Positions 1 through 12,195 of a DNA stretch of 64,000 nucleotides are shown in pieces. Within the stretch, counting starts at the first letter, position 1; each line of letters starts with the position of its first letter. Below the pieces are notes generated by a model, which worked only from the letters and a program-made list of their open reading frames with translations, made no database searches and was not told the DNA's origin. The stretch covers positions 119,693,354 through 119,757,353 of the forward strand of contig OX578142.1 of the NCBI GenBank assembly GCA_951213105.1, written 5' to 3'. The stretch is from Amaurobius ferox (Eukaryota > Arthropoda > Arachnida > Araneae > Amaurobiidae). The position numbers and the translations under genes are program-made.

Positions 1-1106
1 ATACATTGAGCCCTATGGGACCTGATTTTTCAAATATTTTTTAAGCGGATTTAAAATTCACAAATTGCTTCGAAAATTTCAGGTAATAGTCAAATTGTTC
101 CATAAAATATATAAAAAAAAATTCAGCGAAATATATCCAGTAGTTTTTAAATAAAAATTAAAATAATAATGACACATCTTATATGAAACGATCACGTGAC
201 CATGATATGAAACGATCACATGACCCACTTCAAAATGATATATGGCATCCATCTTGTTTCAAAATCGTGATTGTTCTTTTTAATTCATATTGAGTGTTGT
301 ATCCGTCCTAAAACTACTTTATTTTTGCTTAAATTCTGTGCATCTACATACTAAAACAACACAATGACAATATATTTGAGTTTAAATTCTCATTCAAATT
401 TAATTATTTCTACAACTAAGCCTATTTTTCACCTATGTAAAATGTAAACAGCAAAATATGTAGAATGAGTTGTATATATATATATATATATTAGAATTAC
501 TGTATTTCTTTAACACAAAATAATTCAGTCCATGGAGTCTGCATGGCTGATATGAATGAAATATTAATTGATTTTATAAAGAGAAGGACGATTTTTTTCG
601 ATGAAGTTTTAAGCATAGAGTTTAATTATTTGTAGCTCCATGGTCTTAAATAAAATGTTTAAATAAAATAAATTATTATAGTATTGTGATGAACGAAATG
701 AATGGGAGAAAGTTATGAATGAAATCCTGCTTTTATATAGAGATCCAGGCGTGTTATTTTTTCTATGACGTCATTTGAATTTATTTCAGTTGTTATCGAT
801 GAAGTTTTCAAATATAATAAATTGTCGTAGTATTGTGATAGTTTTAAAAATATTACCGTGGAATGTATTGCATTTTAGAGATATTTAAGCCAGGCAATTT
901 ATATTTCAATGCCGTCATTTGAATGAAGTTCATTTTTTTCAATGAAGGTTTAAGTTTTCAAATATAATAAATCAATGTAGTATTGTGATAAGTTTTAAAA
1001 TATTACCGAGGAATGTATTGCATTTTCGACTTTTTTAAATAAAATTGCATTGAAGTTGGAAAGTGTTTCATAATCAATGCTTTAAGCATGATTGATCTTT
1101 CTTGTT
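1..1106 (+). repeat. Family A repeat, copy 1 (truncated by window start)
   Basis: This is an AT-rich dispersed repeat seen in five places in the window. The copy starts part-way in; its first bases match about 220 bp into the complete copies at 12558 and 30878. It contains the paired CACGTG-like motifs (gatcacgtgacc and gatcacatgaccc) at about 190-230. It ends with the family's 3' signature: ggaaagtgtttcataatc followed by a short hairpin (aatcaatgc / gcatgattgat) and ctttcttgtt. I see no coding capacity. The class is unknown: the element is non-autonomous, with hairpins near both ends, and the right-end aaagtgttt complements the left-end aacacttt. It could be a Helitron-like or TIR element. 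Confidence 0.8.
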
Positions 1107-4100
1107 ATAGTATGTTTCTTAAAATCAAAAAATAAACCATAAAAATATATATGTTAATTTTTAAAAAAGTTAATCTTTTTGTATGCACTTTTTTATTTAA
1201 AAACGAATTACACTGTTTGTAGAACTTTACCATATACCATTCTTGAGATACTGTATATTTTTTTATCTAAAATTGAAAAATTCATAAAAATAGCTACATT
1301 CACTATTATCAAATTAATAAACCCTTTATAAGTATTTAAAATAAATCGCTTTATAAGTATTTTAAATAAAACTGTTTACATTTTTACTTTCTAAATCTTT
1401 GTAAGTACTTAGGACAATTTGTAAGTGCAAGCATAAATAAAAAATCATAGTGAAAAGTTTACACGAGCCGTTTTTGTGATATTGGAAATATTACTTTGTC
1501 ACGTGGAGCGATATATCGTTTGAAAATTTTAGAAAATCGGATGAAATTTTGTACAATTATTTCAATGAATTATTTATATTAACTAATTATTATTACAGGC
1601 CTATTGATTTTAGAAGAACTCGAACCAGAGGAAAATCTTAATTTTTCAAACATTTTTTTCAATAATGATAATAACATTATAAAAATAATTATAGTAAAAA
1701 ATTTTAAGCAAATAACCATTCTTTGAAAAATAAAAAATTAATGAAACGTAGTATTTTATGTCTTTTTATTAAGTTTGAATTTCTAAAACATCTCAATTAC
1801 AGTATCTCACATTCACTTAAAAAATTACAAAAATTAAAATTACTTATGAAATCGCGAAACAAAATTGTTATAATGATGATGTATATAGGGAAGTTTTATC
1901 CAAATTATAGAATTGTGCATATCTTAGTTTTGGGATGCGACGATATATGTATAAGTAAGATCTCGTAAAATATGAAACATTTCGATATATTTAAAAAATA
2001 ATAATTAAATGAAGAATTTGTCCTACTGCATCGTTGGAAAGAATATTCTTTAATGTTTTCGATGGTGTCAAGATGTAAACTCTGTGATAAAATTTTAGTT
2101 CACTAAAAAATCGATTTGTGTAAATATTGACCTAAATCTGGGTAAAATATAAAATAGCTAAAAATCTAATTCTAAATTTTAAAAAATAGCACCAAGGTAC
2201 ACCTGTGTACGTCGAGAAGTACCTGTGCATTTCATGATTGTGCGATGCTTAGATTTCGCGCTACAAACTGCACACAAAGGCATATCCCTTTATTATGTAA
2301 GATATGCTTACTATTCAAACTAGTAAATTACTATTAGTTAATACAATGTGCACAAATTTTATATACAGTTAGTAAGATTACAATGTCACCAGAATTACAC
2401 CAAATTTAGCACAATAAAATAGTTTCGAATTCTTTATTATAAGAAAATTATGCCATGCGTACAGGATATGTGCGCATTTGGAGAAATGCATACCCCATTA
2501 TCATGCATTATCCAATGCATTATCTAATGCATCATTCAATTTAAATCAGTTTTAATATTTTGGGATAATTTGATGAGAATTCAAAACTGGAATTAATTTT
2601 AGTATAAAGCAGCAGCATTTTTTGCAAAGAGCGCATCGTAACATGTGTAATGTAAAGCGGATATATTAACATCAAACTTGGTGTACAAGTTTGCTATTAA
2701 TAGTAAGTTTGAAAACAACATTAAAAATTAAATATGTTCAAATCGTAAATATGCGAATTGCAGAATTTTTGTAAACTCCACATTGTGGAATCGCAATACA
2801 AAAAGTGAAATTTGTGACCTTTAAAATTCAAACAGCAAATCAATTTTTAGAAATATTTTTTAAGAATCTTATCTTGTATCTTGCTAACAGTAGGTGCCCA
2901 AAGATCTAATGTATGAGGTATGCTCTCCAAATTCTAAAGTTCCTATAGAGAAAACACACTTTTGGTTTGCAAAATGACTTTACTTAAAACACTGAGAATA
3001 ACACTTTTTAAACGTTGGAATAAGCAAATGTGGATTGTAGAGATATGTGCAAGTGGTGCTTCTTTTTTATGGTTTTAAATGTGTATGTCCGTCAAGATAT
3101 CTGTTTCGAAAACATTTTAAATATGTCATTTAAATTAGACGGACAAGAACATGTAGAAAATACTTGACAAAAATTAGAATAGAGAGGTAAGCACACATTT
3201 ACAAAAACATGTATTTCTTTGTTTTTGTCTTGAACTCGCGAGTTAGCCGGTTGAAACCTTAAAATATGTAAAAATTAAGACATTTAAATTTTACTCAGAA
3301 TAACAAATATTCGTTCGACATATCCATTGTCCTCTGTAAAAAATAACACGTTTGGAAGATTAAAGTGAAAAAAAGCTAAAATAACGTCCTAAAATAAATT
3401 CAGTACTCTATACACTTCAAATATTTGGATTTTTTTTCCATTCGTCCATATAAACTATGCTGCATGTTCGGAAAATTGAATCTTTTCTAGAAAACTGAAC
3501 ACATGTATTAGAAGCAAACAGATTTTAGCTATGACAAAAATTTTCGATTTCAATATGTTTTCCTCCATCCCAGTAAGACATGAAATAGATTTTCTGAAAG
3601 CCTTCCTATTCACTTCGAGCAAAAAGTACATTTTACTTCGGTTTCATTTTTAGAATCATTTTTAAGAGCACGGTTTTTTTTTAACTTGACTACATATTTA
3701 TTTCGAGGCGCACATATCTTTCTAAAGTATATTCTTGAAATTGAGATTTTGTTCAGTCATTTATACTTATATAACATACATCTAAGCCAGTAAAGATGAT
3801 TTCCTATTTTCGAAGAATGCGAAGATAAAGCCGAGCAAAGTAGGTGTTTATCTATCTGAATTTCTTCTTCGGTGCTGACTGTCTTGTTTGTTTCGTATAA
3901 AAATAAAATGCATGTAGAGTGAAAGAAATATTTTTAGAAAAGATGACCTTCTATATTTTACAATAAAATTTTTATGAGATAATTTTAGTTTATGAAGACT
4001 ACTTTAATAAAAAGTATTTTCAACGGCAATTTTAGTTTACACATGATATGATGTCAAGTGTATTCATTCAATTGTAGTTCAAGAAATAAATTCCTTTTTA

Positions 4101-4200
4101 TAGCTTTAAACAATGATTAGAAATTCCTTGTTGTTTTATTAGAAATGCATTTGTACTTTTAAAATATCTTAATAATTTTTCAAATTCATTACAAAAAATC
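1107..4200. other. AT-rich region, no recognisable gene
   Basis: About 3.1 kb of AT-rich DNA on both strands. Open frames are short and have low-complexity composition (Lys, Ile and Phe rich), as chance frames in AT-rich DNA do. I see no splice-bounded coding segment, RNA gene or TIR pair that I can support. The stretch contains minor direct repeats such as tatccaatgcattatctaatgcatc near 2510. Confidence 0.5.
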
Positions 4201-4212
4201 TTAAAATTTTTT

Positions 4213-5125
4213 CAAAATCATTACAAAAAATCTGATGTAAGCAGCGCGTGACTTTCAATACATAATGCAATAAATTTACTTCTTTGACGACGAAATAATG
4301 ATGTACAAAATCCACAGAACAATGTTTTCGCCATTGAGTTAATACTACGTAAATCGAAATTGGGCACTTTTGAAAACTTATTTATCCAAACAAAGTGATT
4401 TATTAATACTCGTGCAAAATCTTCATCAAAATGCAATAGACATTTAATTAATATCCCGTGAAATAAATGACTATTGGCGCATTCTTTGGTCAAAATATAA
4501 AACTATTACAAAATATATCTTCTCTCGTTAATAAAACAAACAAAATTCAAAAAATTGATGTTAAGAGATTTATTGTATAATATTGTATAAGAAAAGTGTA
4601 CATATTTAATAACACTTATTACTTTTTAGTTTTATTTCATTTAAATTTTTAATTTATTTAAAATACTTGAGATTTATTTAAAATACTTGAAATATTTAAA
4701 ATACTCGAGAAAAGTATATGAAGGTATGACATTTGTTTTCTAATAAAATAATTAAGTATAAAATGGCTATTTATTTAACAGTATTACATATCCTGATTTT
4801 TTAATGATTTTCTTTTTCAAAAATTCATTCGTAAATCGTACAATGTCTCAAATATGGTTCATGCCAGCATTTTAAAGTTCATTCGTTCTCTAATAAAAAA
4901 ATTATGTCTCAAATGAGTACTTATTTATCATTACTGACTGTGCAGATTTTTAATGACATTTTTAAAAATTCATTAACAAATTAGCAGGCCTTCCGAACAT
5001 TCGATTCTTTTCAAAATAAATAGGATTCCGCTAGTATTCACTGATTGTATAAATCGCGCCATTTTTTTAAACGCTTCATTCATTCGCGAAATATCTCGTT
5101 CACAGACATATGAAAAATAATAATC
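4213..5125 (+). repeat. Family C AT-rich element, copy 1
   Basis: The left end (gatgtaagcagcgcgtgactttc at about 4231) matches the left ends of the elements near 14108 and 42970. It then runs through acataatgcaataa and a cgaaataatgatgt block also found at 43060. The 3' part (ccttccgaacattcgattc, and a region resembling ctctattcgttcgttagatattg) matches 21660-21800. The element has no transposase and is best seen as a non-autonomous DNA element related to family B. Boundaries are approximate. Confidence 0.55.
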
Positions 5126-5731
5126 TTATGTGTCCAGGATCTGACGTGGGCTGTAGATTACAAATCTAGATATTGTAGGGAAACAATTACATAAATTAAT
5201 GATTTACGACCCGATCTCGATTTGAAACTAATAGCCTTTCGGTTGTTACCGGTTAAACTTTGTGTACCAAAGTCCATTAAAATCTCCTAAATTTTACGAG
5301 ATATCACACTCCCTGTAGTTAAAGTATAATTTTCAATATTTTGAGAACAAACAGCTTGTGCTAAATCCTAAAAATAATAAGTCTGTTTTGGTTAAAAATA
5401 ATTGCAAAGTAACCACTGCTTTAACATTAATTATTATATTTAATTTGCATTTTTATGGCATTTGCTTTCATATTAAAATACATATGAAATAACTGTTTTA
5501 AGGAGTTGTAACAAAATTATGTGTTTTGATGTTTTTCTATTTCTGGAAAAAAATATTCAACAAATTAAGAGTTTTCCCCTTTCTTGACTTCTCTGAAAAT
5601 CCATAGACCTCTTCCATTTGTTGAAATAATCGAACTACGGCCCCACGGTTATCTTGCAGAATATGCCATATGCAAACTTTAAAAAACTATGCGTATATAT
5701 TTCATGTAAACTATACATATATTCTTTTCAG
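5126..5731. other. AT-rich DNA upstream of a candidate exon
   Basis: No supported feature. The last about 30 bases before 5732 form a pyrimidine-containing acceptor-like tract ending in ttcttttcag. Confidence 0.4.
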
Positions 5732-5828
5732 GCTGTTATACTGTTTGACCGGGAAGGACAGCTTATAAACATTGAGATCATAAGTGATCCTCTCCTCAAC
5801 GGATATACGTATATTAAACCTCAGATAT
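5732..5828 (+). CDS. Candidate internal exon of an unidentified host gene
   Basis: A 97-nt open block is bounded by a good acceptor (attcttttcag, ending at 5731) and a plausible donor (gtaggt at 5829; a second donor, gtatat at 5833, is also possible). The encoded stretch begins AVILFDREGQLINIEIISD and continues to TYIKPQI. It has balanced, protein-like composition, unlike the Lys/Ile/Phe-rich chance frames around it. I do not recognise the family. No partner exons were found within several kb, so if real it belongs to a gene with long introns. Reading frame: phase 0 at the acceptor, 32 codons plus one base to the first donor. The splice signals and coding content are seen; the gene itself is inferred. 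Confidence 0.4.
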
Positions 5829-5832
5829 GTAG

Positions 5833-7009
5833 GTATATATATTTATTGCAGTAATTAATATAATGTAGAACTGTCTTCATAAAGTATTTTACTGAAAATT
5901 TGGCATTTAAGTAATTTTTACATAATATATGAGGCGCAGCGCATAGGATATAACGAACTCACAATAAGATTACAAATGAAAGTCAGCCCTCTTACTATCC
6001 CTTACTATCCTACGCGCTCGATTCGTACGTAAAAAAAGATTTAGAATATCCTTCATGTGAAGCTTAAGATGACTCGTTCTAATGTTTAACTACAAACCTA
6101 TAACAAACTGCTTTAACTTTAGAACTCCATCAGATGCAAAAAGTTAATGTATTTCTTCTCTTTATTGTAATATAATTTCTACCAACAAAATCTTCGTACT
6201 TGTATTATTTGTGAATAACGTTGCAAATATGCATGTCGTCAAATCGGTCACATCTTACACGATTCGTTGTTCTACCGAGGCTATAGAACCCTAATAGTAA
6301 TCCTCAAATCCATTATTTAACAATTGTTTTATTTTGAATGTACTACCGTAAAGGTATACTTTTTCCTTTATTCACAAATATTTTTTTCAGTTTTCACTTT
6401 CTTCTATTGTATCTTTATAATTTATTGCATGTATTTATATATAATAAATGTGACTGCTTTTATTTTTTTATCAAATGCATATAAGTGTTATTCTCAAATG
6501 CTTTTCTGCCCCCCCCCCCTCGTGAGTTCCATTACATTGTTAAAGCATGCAAGTGCATTCCCAGCTCAAAAGTATATTTCGTTCCACATATTCCACAAAA
6601 AACGCCGTATTTTGCTTTTTCCTTTCTCAGAGGAGCTCTAAAGGTCATGTTTTCTCTTTGCACTGCGGGGCTTGTAAAGCCGTAAAGTCAACTGGGTCAG
6701 CTCTTTCCCTGTGGCGCACATATTTGCTTAATATTTGTTTGAAGATAGAATTGTCAATTTCCTTGCTCGAGTAAAACGGAATATATTATGGTAATTTTAA
6801 AAGAACTATATTTAATAAACGGGTTATGTTATTTTTTTTTATTAGTTATTGTATTTTATGGTATATAAAATCTGATCTATGGAATTCATCGAATACCAGA
6901 CTTCTGAATTTCGCTACCAAATATCTCTTCTCATTAAATGCCTGATTTTAAAGAGAGATTTCGCATCCTTATCCCCTAATTTAAGACTAATACTCTGTGA
7001 CTTCCATAA
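5833..7009. other. No supported gene; short homopolymer runs
   Basis: AT-rich DNA containing a poly-C run near 6510. Overlapping short open frames from 6324 to 6774 occur in three frames and lack codon character, so I do not annotate them. Confidence 0.45.
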
Positions 7010-7510
7010 CTGCATCTCTCTCTCTGTGTCTATATATATATATCTTTGTATCTATCTTTCTCTTCTCTCTCTTCATCCTTTCCTGCCCCTTTTCTCTCAA
7101 CCCCTCTCTATTTTCCTTCCACTCCGTTCAATCACACTCCCTACTTCTTATCTTTCGTCCTTCATCCTCACTCCCTCTCTTTTCTCCTCCTTCCCTCTAA
7201 CTCACCCGCTACTCTCGGATCTCTCTGCTCTTCCTTCTCCCTCACTCTCTATCTTCCACATTATCCACCACACTCTTTCTTTACCTCTCTATATGTCCCA
7301 CTCTCTATATGTTCTACTCTCTCAACCTCTCTATATTTCCCACAATTTATATCTCTCTATATATACCCTACTTTACCTCTCCATTTCTCTATCTACATAA
7401 CTTCCTCTCTACCTCTTTATCTATCCTACTCTCTACTACCTGTCCCTCAATCTATATATCCCTGCCTATTTTACGCTCTTGCTATCTCTATATCTCTATC
7501 TGCTACACTC
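7010..7510 (+). repeat. CT-rich polypyrimidine tract with a degenerate short-period repeat
   Basis: About 500 bp are almost entirely C and T on the plus strand, with interspersed tatata. A degenerate unit of the type ctctctatatgtcccactc recurs with a loose period of about 20-25 bp. Open frames across it (Ser/Leu/Tyr/Pro rich, in all three frames) are artefacts of composition. Such a tract can adopt triplex structure, but no function is shown. Confidence 0.85.
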
Positions 7511-7534
7511 TGTTATAATACAAATGCATTCTAA

Positions 7535-9080
7535 CATATTTTCTCATCAAAAACACCTTTTCATTTATTTCTAATTTAATTGTAACTCTAATGTAATTTT
7601 ATTCAACTCTCCAAGTCTATCCTATCATTTATTTTCATCATATAATAATGTGCATTCTGTGAGACCAGGAGGCACCATATGCAGCTTTTGATGTTTACCG
7701 AAACAAAGCGCATATTTTTAGTCTCCCTTTTATAACAATCTTCGCCCGAAAAGTCATGACCCCTATAAATACACGTCACACAAAATACAGGTGTGGTTGG
7801 GGCAAAATATACTAGGATCAAGACTTAAACCAAACTTCATTGGAAACTGAAAGAGCCAATAATGCAAAGATACGACATAGCCGCACTGAAGAACATCCAA
7901 TGAGAGCAAGGAGGGCGTATCTGATGCCAGGCCAAATGATGTGGCTACAAGGAGAAAGTCAACGAACATACAATTGCCATGATTATTCGAAAGCGAAGAC
8001 AGAGAGTCGTGATTTCAATGGAATGATTATTCAAAAACCAAGAGAGAAAGTTGTGATTTTCAAGCAGCAAAGTATTTAGAGGGAGTCGTTATTCATTTGA
8101 GTAGTGAGAATGTTATAGAAAAAGGTGAAGTCTGACTCTAAATGTCAGAAAAAGTATCGGAAAAGATGACAGTCATGATGAGCTACAGACCCGAAATACA
8201 GAGGTATGTGAGAGTCTTCATGTATGTTAGGTCATTTTATATCTTTAGAATAAGATTCAAAAGATCTGGTCTTACACAGTGCCTTTCTCTTTCTTAAGCC
8301 TTTGTTAAAATTGATGTAATTTTAATTATAACGATAATAGATGTGTGAATAAATGATAATTTATTTTAAAAGTTAAAAATGTGGGTTTTCATGTGTCGTG
8401 TTTCTGTTTTAATGATTATGTTAAGGGACACTCACAAAGAAGTAATGGTGTGTATTGCGGCCACGATAGCATTGTACAAATATTACGATTCACGGCCACT
8501 TTAATTAAGATTATTAACGTAACCCACAAATTTATTTAAAAAAAGTAAAAACTCTATGTTTTATTTACCACGCATTCATTTCCACTTCAAATCCTGCGCA
8601 GTCTTATAAAACGCAATATGCAATACGAGTCTGAAAAGAAAAACAATCATTCATTCTCGCTCCAAAATCGAGCTTTTCTAAATCAAATGTACTTGTGAAG
8701 TGAACATTTCCGCTAATTGCCGTCGGCCATTGAACGGTGCGCTGTGAGATTACGTAAAAAGATGACGTGAGCTTGTGACCGTTGACAGGCATCAGGTGAT
8801 TAGTTTCCGACTTTATATATGTCATTTTTCAAACTTTGGTTTGAACTTCTCTGAACGTACTGCTCGGACCTGACGTCCCTCTCAGGGACTTGAAAATCGG
8901 AAATATAGCGAAGCACATACGACTAATCCTAATTGGGCATTCCGAAAATAAAATAATCCGGCGTCATGCCGTGCCCTTATTGTGGACAGGAAATTGAATT
9001 ATGATATCTAAACTTGCTTCTTTAAATCCAAAGTGTCCCGTTGTCCGCAACTGTAGCATTTAGATGGTATGGTATACCTT
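7535..9080. other. Intergenic DNA, nothing recognised
   Basis: Mixed-composition DNA. The 7840-8080 plus-strand frame and the 8604-8825 minus-strand frame lack recognisable motifs and splice context. I see no RNA gene. Confidence 0.4.
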
Positions 9081-9092
9081 GTTACACCCTGA

Positions 9093-9163
9093 TGAGGATC
9101 TTCCCGGCCGTCCAAATAGTTGCTCTTAGTCCTCTGGACGAGTCGGACGGTCTGGGTCTTCAA
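9093..9163 (-). mobile_element. Short retroposed unit (SINE tail only, about 65-70 bp)
   Basis: The minus strand reads approximately ttgaagacccagaccgtccg ... catttggacggccgggaag-like. This matches the 3' tail of the window's large SINE family in a shorter subfamily version. The unit is flanked on both sides by the direct repeat accctgatga (about 9086-9095 and 9163-9172), as expected for a target-site duplication. Sister copies lie at 35728-35788 and 54718-54778. It has no Pol III head, so the unit was either 5'-truncated on insertion or is a minimal mobile unit. Confidence 0.6.
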
Positions 9164-9448
9164 CCCTGATGATGATGCTGCATGATAGAACCACAAGTGA
9201 ATTTGCTCTCGGGTGTGTGTGCATATACGAAAAACTTTGAGTTCCGGAGATCGGACGTCGCTTCCGACTCTCATATAATTTCAGAATTTTTCTCTTAATG
9301 GAAATATCATGTAACATGTCTTAATGACATAAATAAATTTTATTAGTTTGTATATTCACCTACATCCTGTAAGGTGAATATTATAGAAAGAGCCATTGAT
9401 AACAATTCATATTCAACTACTTGCTTTCATTTCCATAGAAACCACCTG

Positions 9449-9449
<1 letters not shown>

Positions 9450-9519
<70 letters not shown>

Positions 9520-9525
9520 TATAAT
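9450..9525. repeat. (TA)n microsatellite
   Basis: About 75 bp of nearly perfect alternating TA. The frame reading Ile-Tyr repeats across it is an artefact. Confidence 0.95.
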
Positions 9526-9839
9526 TTTTCTAGCACTAGTTTTATTTAATTTATTACTTACGTGATTTCAAAATAAATAAATACTTTTCATTTTAATCTC
9601 AAGAAAGATGAGTATTTTAAATCATTTTGTAACAAATTCCTTGATTACTTGTAGGCATATTTTGGCTTTGGATTAGGGATGATTTCAGTCCCTTTGGCCT
9701 TCCCTTGTTTGTTCTGAAAAGATCAAGAGAACGAGGTTATGTGGCATACGCAAGAGTTTACTTGCCTTTACATTTTACTTACATAAATTCTCATAGTTTA
9801 ATGGTATTTAAATATTATCTTCTTTAATAATTCATCATG

Positions 9840-10170
9840 GTGGCGAATTCCTTTCAGATACACACACACTCTACCGCCCTATCTATCGCATCGTATCTAT
9901 ACCTTTGTATATCCCACTATCTCTACCTTTGTATGTCTCACAAGCGATGCGATGCCTTTATATATCTCACTATCTCTACATTCCTATATCTTATTGTCGC
10001 TACCTGCGTATCTCCCACACTTTCTTTCCCTTTATCTCCCTGTTTCTCTCTCTTCACTCACCTCTTCTCTCAACACTCCCTCTTCCTCATTTAGCTTCTC
10101 TCTCTCTACACCCTTTTCCTTCCCTCTTACTCTTCAAGGCCGCATTCCCAGTCACCACATCATTTTTTTT
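9840..10170 (+). repeat. Second CT-rich tract
   Basis: Pyrimidine-rich plus strand with the same tatctcactatctctac-type degenerate units as the 7010-7510 tract. Three overlapping Ser/Leu-rich frames are composition artefacts. The shared motif suggests both tracts derive from one simple-sequence family. Confidence 0.75.
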
Positions 10171-10179
10171 TGTTTCATA

Positions 10180-11235
10180 CACCAGGACTTAAGCAATACA
10201 CACGTGTCAAAATTTATTGCCAAAGAATAGCCTCGAATTCCCAGACGTCTGGAGCCCTCTACAGACTGAGTTATCCGGAATTGCAAGAAAACCTCACAAA
10301 TCTAATAGTCAAATATCCCATGTGAGATTACCATATACAAGCTGAGTATAAGTGTAAGTTAAACTTCATAATCCAATTTCAAATGTGTGCAATCGCTCTT
10401 TTGCTTCCCATTATCTAAATTCCCCCAAACATTAAGATAATTTAAATTCATTTTAAATTTAATATAAGAGGATGAGAAGATGTCCTTTCAGAGTTTAAAT
10501 TAGCAAATGCGTTCCACCATTTTTAAACTTGTTACTTGGAAAATTCTAAATTCTAGATTAAATTTAAGAATAACTAAGATAAATATCATTTTATCCCACT
10601 GGACATGGAGGGACACCCTCGTATTAAGGATGATTTGAATTCTGAAAAAAAATACTCATTTATTGATAGTACTTCAGTTACTTTAAAAAATAAATTTTTA
10701 TACACATTGAAAGTAACCTTTGCTTTAAAGAATACGCATGATACGAACTTCCTTAATAAAAACAAATATATGTAAATACGTCTGCTGTGTGTACGTTATT
10801 TTCATATACATGATTTTATTAAGACAGCAGCCGTTGCAGTAGATGATCGTTTCGGAAAAGATGCGGTTTCCTTCTTCAGTGCAAACAAGCCAGGTCCTTG
10901 ACACCAAATGCAAACCACGTACGCAAAACTAGCGCATTCATGGCGCCACCTAGAGTGTGAGAAAAGATAACTTTTCTCATTTATTTTTTATCACACCAGA
11001 TTGCACCAATTGAAATAACGACTTCTGTGTCTGTCACGAATTTTGTCAAAACAGAGTTTCGTAAGGGATGTTTGACTGATAAATGGTTTCAGATACATGA
11101 TTTTTTATAAATAATTCCGACACGAAATTTTGTTCAATAATTCCGACACATCAAGAAATTAGTTCACGATAACTATTTTGTATTTTCGAAAACTATCAAT
11201 ATTACTCAAATTGCAGTTCATTGCACGTAGAGATA
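10180..11235. other. Intergenic DNA, nothing recognised
   Basis: AT-rich DNA with no coding, RNA or terminal-repeat signal that I can support. Confidence 0.4.
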
Positions 11236-11240
11236 GATAC

Positions 11241-11964
11241 TAAAGGGTGTCCCAAAATTCACGCAAGATTTGAATTTTGCGCCATTTGTGCGATAAAGTG
11301 TTGGCAACGAAAAAAAAAAGGCAGCGTGACAGCTGACAGTCTAGGGTTACTAAAAATGGAGCGCTACACGAAAAAACAACGCGTTTTCATTGTTGAGCAA
11401 TATTTTAAAAATAATGAAGGTCAGGCAATAACAGTTAATGGTGCTTGCTATCGCGACATGATAATCCAGTTTTCTGTGCCTAAATTGCAAGATATGGCTG
11501 TGGACGATATGTGGTTTCAACAAGACGGTGCCACATGCCATACAGCCCGAGAAACAAATCAATTACTGCATGAGTCATTTCCTGGTCGTGTAATTTCCCG
11601 TTTTGATGATCAGAATTGGCCGCCCAGATCATGCGATTTAACACTGTTGGAGTTTTTTCTTTGTGGTTTTTTGAAGTCTAAGGTTTATACCAACAAACCC
11701 ACGTCCACCCACGCCTTGAAGGAGGAAATTGAGCGCTGTATCAACGACATTGGGCCATATTTATGCAAAACGGTCATGAAAAATTTCAACAAAAGAGTGC
11801 GTATGTGCCAGCAAAGCCGTGGAGGCTATTTACCCGATATGCTATTCCATACATAACCCTATACTGTATACTTTATGAATCAATAAACAATTTACAATTT
11901 TTAATTTTAAACCCGTGTTTCCTATCAAAATTACTTCTTTCGTGAATTTTGGGACACCCTTTAG
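11241..11964 (+). mobile_element. Mariner-family transposon, internally deleted, with intact TIRs
   Basis: The left terminus is aagggtgtcccaaaattcac and the right terminus is its complement (gtgaattttgggacaccctt). TA dinucleotides flank each end as the target duplication. The element is only about 720 bp, whereas full mariners are about 1.3 kb, because the transposase has lost its middle. Since both TIRs survive it could in principle be moved by a full-length relative. The position of TA puts the outer ends at 11239-11240 and 11965-11966. Confidence 0.9.
11356..11856 (+). pseudogene. Mariner transposase, internal deletion
   Basis: The frame from the ATG at 11356 begins MERYTKKQR, the usual mariner N-terminal start of the helix-turn-helix domain. 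After about 22 residues it jumps directly to the C-terminal half. The catalytic block QQDGATCHTA carries the second Asp, and PPRSCDL carries the third Asp of the DDE/D triad. I count 36 residues between those two Asp. Most of the DNA-binding domain and the first catalytic Asp are missing, so the product cannot be an active transposase. The frame is otherwise open to the stop at 11856, just before the right TIR. The enzyme family normally cuts and pastes DNA in the nucleus at TA sites. Confidence 0.9.
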
Positions 11965-12122
11965 TTTTACTTATGTGTAGCAAATGCAATTACTTGTGAA
12001 ATATATCCAGTTGCAAAAACCATGCTGGAAAAGTTGCATATGCTTCTGAGAAAAATATTATCGACATATTTAATTTCGCATAACTTGTAGAGTCCACTTC
12101 TACGATAGGAGCTTGCAATTTT

Positions 12123-12195
12123 ATCCCAATAGCTCAACGGTAAAGCGTCGGCTGGCCAATTCGGAGTTCCAGAGTTCAATTTTCGGTTGGGGCAA
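12123..12195 (+). pseudogene. tRNA-like sequence (isolated tRNA-derived SINE head or tRNA pseudogene)
   Basis: An A-box-like tagctcaacggtaaagcg and a B-box-like gagttcaattttc are spaced as in a tRNA. The 5' atcccaa can pair with the 3' ttgggg as an acceptor stem. The anticodon arm is poor and the T-loop is degenerate, so this is more likely a tRNA-derived repeat than a working gene. Confidence 0.45.

Noticed and set aside
7046..7534. Long Ser/Leu/Pro-rich open frames
   Set aside because: They occur in all three plus frames across a CT-rich tract; composition alone explains them.
9374..9565. 63-codon frame with Ile-Tyr repeats
   Set aside because: Direct translation of the (TA)n microsatellite.
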